Source: CAMYLR01 sp039590215 (GTDB lineage: Bacteria > Gemmatimonadota > Gemmatimonadetes > JACCXV01 > JAHWKZ01). From it: 51,562 bases of DNA. Positions 19,128 to 27,240 of this stretch are shown here, piece by piece. Positions within the stretch are counted from its first letter, which is position 1, and each line of letters begins with the position of its first letter. The notes beneath the pieces were generated by a model. It searched no databases, was not told the origin of the DNA, and saw only the letters and a program-made list of their open reading frames with translations. The position numbers were made by a program, and so were the translations under genes. Location: assembly GCA_039590215.1 (NCBI GenBank), contig JBDHFX010000002.1, positions 1 to 51,562 on the forward strand. Reading direction: 5' to 3'.

Positions 19128-19651
19128 AGCGTACCCGCGTCTTGGGGCCCAGAGTTGAAGTGGGTCATCATGGTACACGATAGACCGAGATGAATCACAC
19201 CATGAAGTGGAACCCCGTTCGGTCAATCGCTTTTCGTCACTCTTCGTCAAAACGCCACAAGCCACCGCAGCGGATCGTTCCCCAAGTAGAAGTCAGGACC
19301 CTGATGCTCACTCAGGGTACCTAGGGCGCCAAACGGGTGGGTTCCGGTGCCTGGCACCGGGCCCATCTAGGCGCCCATCTCTCCTGAACCCCGTGGCCAG
19401 TTGTCCGCCGACCCTGGTCAGACCTCCGCTTGGGCGGGCTTCTCGCCACATTTGGGGCCGGTCACACGTTCCCACTGTAGAAGCCGTGAGTCATGGCCGA
19501 GGTGCACAAGCCGAGGTCGTTTCGGGAGGTGCGAAATCCCTGAATTGGCCACTTCTGCAGCTACCGATAAGGGGCTCCGGATAGACAGGTCGGGCGCGGT
19601 CCGGTAAACTGAAGAGATGCAGCGCCTGCCGTATTCCGGAGAGCGGACACT
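19128..19651. other. Non-coding region with a nested palindrome
   Basis: No convincing gene occurs in these 524 nt; the open frames lack family resemblance and good start sites. The notable structure is at 19324-19376: an outer inverted repeat GGGCGCC/GGCGCCC enclosing an inner one CCGGTGCC-T-GGCACCGG (listed separately). The last 20 nt provide the ribosome-binding site GGAGAG for the TonB receptor gene at 19652. The left part carries the 5' side of the broken cupin gene. Confidence 0.6.
19324..19376. repeat. Nested inverted repeats (REP-like or structured RNA)
   Basis: GGGCGCC (19324-19330) pairs with GGCGCCC (19370-19376). Inside lies CCGGTGCC (19344-19351), one T, GGCACCGG (19353-19360), a perfect 8-bp palindrome. 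The two stems could stack as an extended hairpin of about 53 nt. Palindromes with a GGTGCC-T-GGCACC core resemble the REP-type elements linked to Y1 transposases in other bacteria. Only one copy is present in this window, so repetition cannot be judged. Confidence 0.4.
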
Positions 19652-21964
19652 ATGATCAGGCTAGCGCTCATCGCCGTAATGTCCCTCGGACCCCCTCCGG
19701 GGGACGGTTCCGTTCATGGAACGATCCAGTCCGATCGTTACGAAACGGTTGCCGGGGTGCGGATCGAGATCCCGGCTGAGAGCGTAGTGGCGTGGTCAGA
19801 CTCGACTGGAGCCTACCAGATCGAGGGGCTCGAGCCGGGCGAGTACAAGATCCGGTTCTCGCAGTTCGGGTATCACCCGCTCGAGCTGCAGGTCACAGTA
19901 CCGCACGATGGCTCGCTGAGCCTGGACGTCCGGTTGCGAACCCGGTTTATCGTTTTCCCCGAGATCTCGGCTCTCGCATACACGTCGCTCGATCCCGGCG
20001 AGGTATTCGAGCCCAACGGATTGCCGGAGATCGGTTCGAGGGTCTTGGCGGGCGATGTGCTTTGGTCCGATCCGCTGGCCCGCCAACCGGATGTCTTCGA
20101 GATCCTGTCCATCATTCCCGGGATCGACATGGCGGAGGAGTCACCGACGCAGCTGCACGTGCGTGGCGGGTCGGCTGACCAGAACCTCGTTCTGTTGGAC
20201 GGCGCACCAGTTTACAATGCCTACCATACGAGTGGGATCATGTCCGCGATCAGCCCCGACGCGGTGTCGGAGGTGGCGATTCACACAGGTGTGTTCCCGG
20301 CCCGGTACGGTGGCCGACTGTCGAGCGTGATCGACGTATCCATACCGGAACCGGGCGAGGCCGGGTTGCGCGTCCGCGGCGGCGCGGGGTTGGCCGACTT
20401 GAGGATGACGGTCGACGCGCCGATGCCCGGCGCCGCTGGGGGGGTACTGATCGGTGGCCGTCGAACGAGGTACGACCTATTCCGACGCGGCCCGTTCCCC
20501 GACGAGAACCCGACCAGTGGGTTTGACGATTTGCTGGGCAAGGTCTCGATCGACGTTCTGGGAGGCCAGTTCGACGTCGTCTCGCTCACTTCGGACAACT
20601 GGGTCTTTTCGAACGTTATTGGAGATGAGGCCAGCGTTGCGACCGAGGAACAGCGCGCGCTAAGGAACAGTGTGCTGTGGTCGGCATCAACGAACGCCGT
20701 TGCATGGAGTCGAAGGTCCGACGCCGCGTCCGACATCCGGTTTCAGCTGTGGCGCGCTACGACGAATTCGGACGTCCACTGGGGGGCGAGTTCTGAGCGC
20801 TATCGGGCGGTCAACGCGCTGAAGCACTGGGGTGCGTCGGGTGATGTGTCTTGGGTGCGACCCGAGACTGTGGGACGGGCTGGTTTCACGGTAGAAGCCC
20901 TGTCCTCCAAGTACGTGGCCGACCCGTTGACAAGCGACACGGCACTGAGCTTAGCTGACGCAGAAGCCGTTCTGGATCTGCGATCGAGCCAGAAGATCGT
21001 TTCCACGTACTTCGAGCACCGTTGGATCGCGCGCGATCACTGGATCGTCAACAACGGGCTGCGAGCTGTGTTTGCCGATGGTCACAGCGTCGGGCTCGAG
21101 CCGCGTGTCTCGGTTCACTACCGACCCGATGAAAGGGTGACGCTCTCAGGCGGGTACGCACGAGTTCATCAGTACGTGCAATCGCTCCGCAACGGAGAGT
21201 CGCTTTTAAACGTTGCTTTCGGCGCCGAACCGTTGGTCACCGCGGACGCCCGAGAAGTGCCGGTCGGCCGGTCGGACCAGCTGACCGCGGCGTTGGAAGC
21301 ACGGTTGTCGGATCGTCTTCTATTGACAGTTGACGGATACCTGCGGTGGCTCGACGACCTCGTTCTCGTGGCTCCCACTACCGCCCAGCCGTTCGCGATT
21401 ACCGCGTTTGAGCGTGGAAAGGGACGGGCGATAGGCACCGGGGCGGCTCTGTTCTATCGGGGGGATCGAGTCGAAGCCGAGGCGATCGTCGAATTGAGCA
21501 CCATTCGCAGACAGTATGGAGACGTCACCTATCATCCCGGATTCGAGCGTAGCCGATCGGTGATCACGGCTGCATCCTACCGGCTCACGCCTCAGACCAA
21601 GGTCCGGACCGCTTTCCAGGCGGTTGCCGGCCGTTCCACCAATCTGGTCCAGGAAGGGTTTGACTGGGAGTCGTTTGATCGGTTGAGCGGCGAGGTGGAG
21701 TTCAGCGGAACACCGCTGCGGCTCTCCGACGCGGTCAACGATGAGCGACTGCCGGCTTACGTCAGGTGGGACATCGGGATCCGCAAGGAATGGAATCCCT
21801 CGCTGCTCGGTCTCTCGGGTTCGGTCATGACCTATCTGGACGTAACCAACGTGCTGGAACATGACAACGTGGTCGGCTACGGGGTCAACCCGTCGGGATT
21901 GGAGCGCCGGGACCTGCGTCTCCTCCCAGCATCGACCGCTTTCGGTCTCGAGTGGAGCTTCTGA
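19652..21964 (+). CDS. TonB-dependent receptor with N-terminal CarboxypepD_reg domain
   Basis: 770 residues. A short signal sequence (MIRLALIAVMSLG) is followed by a carboxypeptidase-regulatory-like beta-sandwich (residues about 20-95: VHGTI, DSTGAYQIEGLEPGEYKIRFSQFGY). The plug domain follows (FEILSIIPGIDM, QLHVRGGSADQNLVLLDGAPVYNAYHTSG, VSEVAIHTGVFPARYGGRLSSVIDV), then the barrel. It ends in the expected C-terminal strand (STAFGLEWSF, terminal Phe), typical of BAM substrates. This layout is of the Bacteroidota/Gemmatimonadota SusC-like type but shorter than SusC. No SusD-like gene is adjacent. The sigma/anti-sigma pair starts 98 nt downstream, so it may belong to that regulon. Confidence 0.92.
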   Translation: MIRLALIAVMSLGPPPGDGSVHGTIQSDRYETVAGVRIEIPAESVVAWSDSTGAYQIEGLEPGEYKIRFSQFGYHPLELQVTVPHDGSLSLDVRLRTRFIVFPEISALAYTSLDPGEVFEPNGLPEIGSRVLAGDVLWSDPLARQPDVFEILSIIPGIDMAEESPTQLHVRGGSADQNLVLLDGAPVYNAYHTSGIMSAISPDAVSEVAIHTGVFPARYGGRLSSVIDVSIPEPGEAGLRVRGGAGLADLRMTVDAPMPGAAGGVLIGGRRTRYDLFRRGPFPDENPTSGFDDLLGKVSIDVLGGQFDVVSLTSDNWVFSNVIGDEASVATEEQRALRNSVLWSASTNAVAWSRRSDAASDIRFQLWRATTNSDVHWGASSERYRAVNALKHWGASGDVSWVRPETVGRAGFTVEALSSKYVADPLTSDTALSLADAEAVLDLRSSQKIVSTYFEHRWIARDHWIVNNGLRAVFADGHSVGLEPRVSVHYRPDERVTLSGGYARVHQYVQSLRNGESLLNVAFGAEPLVTADAREVPVGRSDQLTAALEARLSDRLLLTVDGYLRWLDDLVLVAPTTAQPFAITAFERGKGRAIGTGAALFYRGDRVEAEAIVELSTIRRQYGDVTYHPGFERSRSVITAASYRLTPQTKVRTAFQAVAGRSTNLVQEGFDWESFDRLSGEVEFSGTPLRLSDAVNDERLPAYVRWDIGIRKEWNPSLLGLSGSVMTYLDVTNVLEHDNVVGYGVNPSGLERRDLRLLPASTAFGLEWSF

Positions 21965-22015
21965 TCCTGACCTGAGGCTTTAGTCCCGTCAAAAGTTCCC
22001 CAATCGTGCCACATA

Positions 22016-22029
22016 TCTGACGCGTCAGA
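22016..22029. promoter_or_regulatory. Perfect 14-bp palindrome upstream of the ECF sigma gene
   Basis: TCTGACGCGTCAGA (22016-22029) is perfectly self-complementary and lies 33 nt before the GTG of the sigma factor gene, between it and the TonB receptor. The position suits an operator for a dimeric repressor or activator. No corresponding regulator gene is adjacent. Confidence 0.45.
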
Positions 22030-22061
22030 CGTTCCATCTGTGAACCGGGTCTCGTGGGAGA

Positions 22062-22601
22062 GTGAGTGAGCGCCGGGACGTGAATCCGAACGAACCATTC
22101 GAGGCCGCTTTTCGCGATGTCTTTGAGGCGCGGTTCCAGTCGCTGTTTCGCTATGTGAATCGCCTTTGCGGGGATTCAGCGGCGGCTGCGGACATCGCCC
22201 AGGAGTCTTTTGTGAGGTTGTACCAGCGAGGTGAACTACCCGATGACCCGAGAGCGTGGCTGGTGACGGTGTCCAATAACCTGTTTCGCGATGCGCACCG
22301 ACGCAGAGGTAGGCGGCAGGAGCTGCTGGAAGCCAAGGCAGATCGGCTCTACGACGACGGGTCAGCGTCTGATCCGGCGGAGCAGTTGGAGGCTAGTGAG
22401 CGGAGACAGCGGGTCCGACAGGCTCTCGAGACGTTGCCGTTGCGCGATCAACAGGCCTTGCTCCTTCGTCACGAAGGTTACACCTATCGCGAGATCGCCC
22501 GGGCTCTGGACTACGGGGAAGCCGGGATCGGAAAGCTGATCAGTCGCGCCACACGCGCTTTTCAGCGCGCGTACGAGGACTTGGTAGATGCATCTGCATG
22601 A
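22062..22601 (+). CDS. ECF-type RNA polymerase sigma factor
   Basis: 179 residues. Region 2 is present (FRDVFEARFQSLFRYVNRLCGDSAAAADIAQESFVRLYQRGEL, then RAWLVTVSNNLFRDAHRR), as is region 4 (LETLPLRDQQALLLRHEGYTYREIARALDYGEAGIGKLISRATRAF). There is no region 1 or 3, as expected for the extracytoplasmic-function group. The GTG at 22062 has GGGAG very close; a second GTG at 22080 is an alternative start. The anti-sigma gene overlaps its end by 14 nt, so the two are coupled. The protein directs polymerase to envelope-stress or nutrient promoters, probably including its own operon. Confidence 0.93.
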   Translation: MSERRDVNPNEPFEAAFRDVFEARFQSLFRYVNRLCGDSAAAADIAQESFVRLYQRGELPDDPRAWLVTVSNNLFRDAHRRRGRRQELLEAKADRLYDDGSASDPAEQLEASERRQRVRQALETLPLRDQQALLLRHEGYTYREIARALDYGEAGIGKLISRATRAFQRAYEDLVDASA

Positions 22602-23316
22602 CGGCGAACTACAGGGGCTGTTTGACGAGGAACCCAGCGTTAACGAGAACGAAAGCATCCGCGCGCACGTCGCGGGTTGTGAGCAGTGCTCGGCAAGGAT
22701 GGAGGCCATGAGGTTTGCGTTTCGCGAAACCGAACAGTTATTGACGGCGCTCGACGAGTCCCCACCGACGATGTCTGCCGATCAGCTGATCGAGATCGCG
22801 CAACGCCGTCACATTCCTGCCCGAAGAGCGCCTCGGGGAATCGCATGGGCGGCCTCGGTGGCGGGTTTGGTCGTCGCGACGATCGTCGCCGCCGCCATTC
22901 CGGGATCGCCGGTTCGTGCGATCGTGCAGAATCTGCTCCAAGACCTAGGGCCTGAATCGTCCCAACCCACAGTTCCGGTGGAACAGTGGGAAGCTGGCAT
23001 CGCGATAACACCCGACGGAGCGATTGAGATCGTGTTTGATGCCGCTCAGTCGAGTGGTTCGATCGAGGTCCAGTTGGTCGAGATCGATGTCGCCCGAATC
23101 GAGGTTCGCGGTGACTCGGTCGGTTTCGCGGTGGGGGATCGCTCGATCCGAGTCGAGAACCAAGACGCGACCGCCAGTTATCGGATCACGCTCCCTGGGA
23201 ACCTGTCGCAAACCGTAATCCGGGTCGGCCCACGCACCGTTTTCGCTAAGCAGGGCTCGAGGATCTTGCAGAACGACTTCGACGTGGACGGGGAACTCTA
23301 CCGGCTCCCGTTCTAG
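22588..23316 (+). CDS. Anti-sigma factor with zinc-finger (ZAS) domain
   Basis: 242 residues. The N-terminal cytoplasmic domain has the zinc anti-sigma motif HVAGCEQC (His27, Cys31, Cys34), with another His/Cys partner not obvious (His4 is a candidate). One membrane helix (about 89-106: GIAWAASVAGLVVATIVAAAI) leads to an extracytoplasmic beta-rich domain (about 130-242) with an ITPDGAIEIVFDAAQ start and repeated GSIEVQL/VRVG strands. ATG is chosen inside the sigma gene; it overlaps by 14 nt. It presumably holds the ECF sigma factor at the membrane until an envelope signal arrives. Confidence 0.88.
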   Translation: MHLHDGELQGLFDEEPSVNENESIRAHVAGCEQCSARMEAMRFAFRETEQLLTALDESPPTMSADQLIEIAQRRHIPARRAPRGIAWAASVAGLVVATIVAAAIPGSPVRAIVQNLLQDLGPESSQPTVPVEQWEAGIAITPDGAIEIVFDAAQSSGSIEVQLVEIDVARIEVRGDSVGFAVGDRSIRVENQDATASYRITLPGNLSQTVIRVGPRTVFAKQGSRILQNDFDVDGELYRLPF

Positions 23317-23360
23317 TCGGTTTTACAATCATTACTTCTTGGAGGGAGGCGCGACGGAGC

Positions 23361-24134
23361 ATGGTCCCGGTGGTGTACGACCCGGTCATCGTATCCGTCG
23401 TCGTCCCCCTCCTTGACGAGGCCGAAAACCTGCCGCGGCTTCACGCCGAGATCGTTGACGCCATGGCCGACCTTGACGTCGGTTGGGAGGTGGTTTACGT
23501 CGACGATGGTTCCCGCGACAACAGTCCCCACATCCTGGCGCAACTCGTGGAGCTCGATTCACGCGTTCAAGTCATCACGTTCAACCGCAACTACGGCCAA
23601 TCGACAGCCATGATCGCTGGTGTGGAGGCAGCGGTAGGCGACTGGATCGCGACGCTCGACGCGGACGGTCAGAACGATCCCAAGGACATCCCGCTCATGT
23701 GGGCGGTCATCTCGCGGCAGAAAACCGATGGCGTCACCGGTGTGCGGGTGCACCGCGCAGATGGGTGGGTGAAGCGCGTTGCTTCCCGGGTCGCGAACCA
23801 TGTCCGCAATCGGGTGCTCGACGACGAGATCGCCGACGTCGGTTGCTCGACTCGGATCCTTCCGAAGCAGGCGATTCTGGGAGCCGCCCGGTTCGAGGGG
23901 ATGCATCGTTTCCTTCCGACGCTCGTTCGGGCTGGCGGGTACAGGATTGACGAGCTGCCGGTGAATCATCGACCCCGCATAGCCGGCCGGTCCAAGTACG
24001 GGATCAACAACCGATTGTGGCGTGGAATTGCGGACATGCTGATGGTTCGCAGGTTGCTTCGGCGCAGGATCCGGTACCAGACGAAAGAAGCCGCGACACC
24101 TGTACAGCGCGCGCGTTTGGGTGCCTGGCTGTGA
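23361..24134 (+). CDS. Family 2 glycosyltransferase (DPM1/ArnC-like)
   Basis: 257 residues with a GT-A fold: VSVVVPLLDEAENLPRLH at the start, VVYVDDGSRDNS (nucleotide site), GWIATLDADGQNDPKD-like block (read as DWIATLDADGQNDP; DAD is the metal-binding motif) and an acceptor region GCSTRILPK. The family transfers a sugar from a nucleotide donor to a polyprenyl phosphate. No C-terminal membrane helices are present, unlike ArnC, so it resembles soluble DPM1. The next gene overlaps by 4 nt (GTGA) and encodes a LAB_N protein; GT2-LAB_N-GT39 neighbours are typical of lipid A or envelope glycan modification by lipid-linked sugars. Confidence 0.9.
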   Translation: MVPVVYDPVIVSVVVPLLDEAENLPRLHAEIVDAMADLDVGWEVVYVDDGSRDNSPHILAQLVELDSRVQVITFNRNYGQSTAMIAGVEAAVGDWIATLDADGQNDPKDIPLMWAVISRQKTDGVTGVRVHRADGWVKRVASRVANHVRNRVLDDEIADVGCSTRILPKQAILGAARFEGMHRFLPTLVRAGGYRIDELPVNHRPRIAGRSKYGINNRLWRGIADMLMVRRLLRRRIRYQTKEAATPVQRARLGAWL

Positions 24135-24427
24135 TCTCCTCTCAGACGTGGATCATGATCGGCATCGCTGGCCAAGCGTGCTTCTTCCTCCGCTTCGCCG
24201 TGCAATGGGTCGCCAGCGAGAGGGTGGGGAGGAGCGTAATCCCACGGGCGTTTTGGTACTTCTCTATTCTAGGCAGCGTGGTGATTCTGTCGTACGCGAT
24301 CTGGCGGCAAGATCCGGTGTTCATCATCGGACAATCGACCGGGCTATTCATCTACATCCGGAATCTGGTGCTGATCGAACGCGAAGAACGGGGTCGCATG
24401 AAAGCCACTGACTCCCCAGGCACCTAG
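24131..24427 (+). CDS. LAB_N-domain membrane protein (lipid-A-disaccharide synthase N-terminal-like)
   Basis: 98 residues from a GTG that overlaps the preceding stop; the longer open frame upstream belongs to the previous gene's sequence. Three hydrophobic segments are visible (WIMIGIAGQACFFLRFAVQW, AFWYFSILGSVVILSYAIW, FIIGQSTGLFIYIRNLVLI). The motif FFLRFAVQWVASE and the GQSTGLFIYIRNL block are diagnostic of the LAB_N family. Such proteins are found beside GT2 and ArnT-like genes and probably help in polyprenyl-phosphate sugar handling in the inner membrane. The GT39-like gene follows after 10 nt. Confidence 0.85.
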   Translation: MISSQTWIMIGIAGQACFFLRFAVQWVASERVGRSVIPRAFWYFSILGSVVILSYAIWRQDPVFIIGQSTGLFIYIRNLVLIEREERGRMKATDSPGT

Positions 24428-24437
24428 CACGTCTACC

Positions 24438-26141
24438 ATGTCAGATCTGAGTCCACGAGTCTGGCGGCTCGGAGTGGCGGGTCTGCTGGCGGGAGCGCTC
24501 CTGCTGGCCACTCGCGAGATCAACCTGGCACCACTGGAGACGCACGAGACGTACGTCGTCCAAACGGCCCAAGAGATGGCTCAGCGCGGGGATTGGGTCG
24601 TCCCTTACTTCAACGGGGAACCGCGCCTGCGCAAGCCACCGCTGAGTTACTGGCTGACCGCGTTGGCGGGCAGGCTTTGGGGCGACGTCGGTTATCTCGA
24701 ACCGCGCCATGGCCGGTTGCCCTCCGGGCTCGCCGGGTTGGGCCTCGTGGCAATCGTCCTTTGGCTCGGCGCTCGATTGTACGATCGCCGCGTCGCACTC
24801 ATGGCTGGCTGCATGTTGGTGAGCTCGCTCGCGTTCTTCTCCTACACCCACAACGCGCGTCCCGACATGATGTACGCCTTCTGGTGTGGTGTCGGTCTGG
24901 CCGCCTTTATTCATAGCTGGATGATCGTCAAAAAAGGAGGGCGGGGAGTAATCGCGCCACTGGTGGGGTGGGTGAGCTTCGCATTGGCGACGCTCACCAA
25001 GGGACCGCAGATTCCAGCGATGTTCCTGCTGGCATTCGTGTTGTGGGTCATGATAGAGAAGATCCCGAGACCCAGCGCGATGCGCTGGGTGCGTCCCTTT
25101 ACGGGTCTGGGCGTCTACTTGGCCCTGACCGTGCCGTGGTGGTGGGCTGTCCACCAACGATTGGACGGAGACGGGCTCGCCGGGACGGAGCTCGCGGGCA
25201 GCCTGCTGCGGTTCGACGGGATCGCCTTGGACTACGCGTATCGGCTCCCGCAACTCCTGATCCCGTGGTTCGTGTTGTTGCCGTGTTTGCTAGCCATCGA
25301 TTGGAAGGACTCCGACAGAGGCTGGGCGTCACGATTGTTGGCGGTGGTGATCGTCGTGACGATCGCGATCCTCAGCTTAGGGCCAAAACAGCGGGTGTTC
25401 TACCTCCTTCCCGTTATCGCACCGGCGGTGCTCCTGATCGCCGCGGGCACGATGCGAGTCTTCTCGATGCCGGCGGCGCGGAGCCGGGCACGGCGAGTGA
25501 TCGCTTGGCTCGGTCCGGCATATGGACTGCTGGCCGTTGTCGGTTTGGCGATCTTGCTGGTGGTGGCCGGACAAGTTCCGGACCTCCCGGAAAGCCTCGT
25601 TCTCCGGGCGCGCGCGCTGCTCGTCGTCGTCGTGGTGCTTGGCGTCGCGGCTGGTGCGGCAACTCGTCGCAGGCCCGGTGCGATGGTAGGTGTCTACAGT
25701 ATCGCGATCCTCTTCTTCGTCGGTTTCTGGATTCTGGGGACATCGGTCCATTTGTGGACCAAGAATAGACCTGGGTTCGCTCGACTGGGTCGGTCGGCGG
25801 CGATGCTTACTTTCCCCCGTACAGAGGTCTTCACGTGGGACGTGCGCGGTAACGCCTACGTCTACCACGCCCGACTTCCGGTGAGGATGTTAAGATCCGA
25901 CGGCGAAGTCATGGCCGAGCTTGACCGCTTCCGACGGCGGGAGATGGTCGTCATCGCCCAGGCGAGGGATATACCCGCACTGTCACCAGCTATTGAGTAT
26001 GAGATGATTGGTGAGCCGATTCCCCACAAGGATCGAGGGTTGGCGCTCTTTCGGCTGTCGGTCTCGCCAAGCGTAGTAGATCGAGCAGCGATCACCGGAA
26101 CCAGGCCGGACTCCGCACGGCCCACAGGAGATCTCGAATGA
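24438..26141 (+). CDS. GT39/ArnT-like membrane glycosyltransferase
   Basis: 567 residues with about ten to twelve membrane segments. The first extracytoplasmic loop has LAPLETHETYVVQTAQEMAQRGDWVVPYFNGEPRLRKPPLSYW, the ArnT/PMT signature, although the common acidic pair (DE) is reduced to a single Glu (HETY). FALATLTKGPQIP matches the LaLlTKGP block of ArnT-like enzymes. A soluble C-terminal region (about 440-550) follows. These enzymes move a sugar from undecaprenyl phosphate onto lipid A or proteins at the periplasmic face. The acceptor is unknown. It overlaps the next gene by 4 nt and follows the GT2 and LAB_N genes, which could supply its donor. Confidence 0.85.
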   Translation: MSDLSPRVWRLGVAGLLAGALLLATREINLAPLETHETYVVQTAQEMAQRGDWVVPYFNGEPRLRKPPLSYWLTALAGRLWGDVGYLEPRHGRLPSGLAGLGLVAIVLWLGARLYDRRVALMAGCMLVSSLAFFSYTHNARPDMMYAFWCGVGLAAFIHSWMIVKKGGRGVIAPLVGWVSFALATLTKGPQIPAMFLLAFVLWVMIEKIPRPSAMRWVRPFTGLGVYLALTVPWWWAVHQRLDGDGLAGTELAGSLLRFDGIALDYAYRLPQLLIPWFVLLPCLLAIDWKDSDRGWASRLLAVVIVVTIAILSLGPKQRVFYLLPVIAPAVLLIAAGTMRVFSMPAARSRARRVIAWLGPAYGLLAVVGLAILLVVAGQVPDLPESLVLRARALLVVVVVLGVAAGAATRRRPGAMVGVYSIAILFFVGFWILGTSVHLWTKNRPGFARLGRSAAMLTFPRTEVFTWDVRGNAYVYHARLPVRMLRSDGEVMAELDRFRRREMVVIAQARDIPALSPAIEYEMIGEPIPHKDRGLALFRLSVSPSVVDRAAITGTRPDSARPTGDLE

Positions 26142-27154
26142 ACATCCTAGTTACCGGTGGGGCAGGCTTTGTTGGCTCGCACTTGTGCGAAGCGTTGGTC
26201 GAGCAGGGTGACCGGGTCGTGGCGCTCGACAACTTTGATCCATGCTACCCGAGAGAACGGAAGCTTCAGAACGTGGTTCGGCTTCGCGATCACGCCCGCT
26301 TCAATCTTGTAGAAGGAGATCTCAACGTTTCCGAGTCGTTAATCGAAGTCCTGGCCGGTGGGTCGTTCGACGTCGTCGTCCATTTGGCGGCCAAAGCCGG
26401 AATTCGGGCGTCGATGCGGAATCCGAGCGCCTACATCGAGACCAATCTCGGGGGAACGGCGAACCTCCTCGAAGCGATGACCAGAACCGGTTGTCGCCGG
26501 CTTGTTTTCGGTTCGTCTTCGTCGGTCTACGGAAACAATCCGGGGCGACCCTCGTGCGAGGAGGACCAAGTGACGCCGGTCTCGGTGTACGCAATGACGA
26601 AAAAGAGCGGGGAGGAGCTGTGCAGCGTCTACAACGCCACGCAGAACTTCAGCGTGCTCTGCTTGCGCTTTTTCACCGTCTACGGTCCGCGTCAGCGACC
26701 GGAGATGGCGATCCACAAGTTCACTCGCCTACTACTCAAAAACGAGCCCATACCGTTGTTTGGTGACGGGTCGATGGAGCGAGACTACACGTACGTCGAT
26801 GACATCACCCGCGGCGTCACGTCCGCGATCGACTTTGTTACTAAGCATGAAGGATTCGAGGTCGTGAATGTGGGATCGGGGATGCCGCCGGTGACTCTGA
26901 ACGACCTCGTCGCAAGGCTGGGCTGGTTGTCCAAGATCGAGCCGAAGGTCGAGTATCGCCCGGTCCCTGGGGGCGACGTCGACCGTACCTGTGCCGATAT
27001 CAACAAAGCCCGTGGCCTGTTCGGCTACCAACCGCAGGTCGACCTTTCCGAAGGGCTTGGCCGGTTTCTGGACTGGTATCGTGCGGATGCAGCGGGCGGT
27101 ACGATGCCTGCCAGCTACGGCACGGAGGCCGACACAGCGACAAAGGCATCATGA
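26138..27154 (+). CDS. NAD-dependent UDP-sugar epimerase/dehydratase (UDP-glucuronate 4-epimerase-like)
   Basis: 338 residues, extended SDR. The NAD site is TGGAGFVGSHL, then the DNFDPCYPRERK loop, HLAAKAGIRASMRNP, SSSSVYGNN, and the catalytic YAMTKK (Tyr-x3-Lys). RFFTVYGPRQRPEMAIHKF and GDGSMERDYTYVDDI are conserved in UDP-glucuronate/UDP-galactose 4-epimerases; the DNFDPCY and KAGIR motifs favour the glucuronate type. It overlaps the GT39 stop (ATGA). Its product may be the nucleotide sugar used by the neighbouring GT2 enzyme. Confidence 0.88.
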   Translation: MNILVTGGAGFVGSHLCEALVEQGDRVVALDNFDPCYPRERKLQNVVRLRDHARFNLVEGDLNVSESLIEVLAGGSFDVVVHLAAKAGIRASMRNPSAYIETNLGGTANLLEAMTRTGCRRLVFGSSSSVYGNNPGRPSCEEDQVTPVSVYAMTKKSGEELCSVYNATQNFSVLCLRFFTVYGPRQRPEMAIHKFTRLLLKNEPIPLFGDGSMERDYTYVDDITRGVTSAIDFVTKHEGFEVVNVGSGMPPVTLNDLVARLGWLSKIEPKVEYRPVPGGDVDRTCADINKARGLFGYQPQVDLSEGLGRFLDWYRADAAGGTMPASYGTEADTATKAS

Positions 27155-27240
27155 CTTGCCACCTGCGCCGGCACGGTAACTAGCCTCAGACTAGATTGCC
27201 CCCGTACTTACAAGTTAAAATCGCAAGGGCCTTCCTGGTG

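Noticed and set aside
19207..19584. 125-codon plus-strand frame in the non-coding region before the 19652 receptor
   Set aside because: Low-complexity Arg/Pro/Ser composition, no ribosome-binding site, no family resemblance, and it runs through the nested palindrome.
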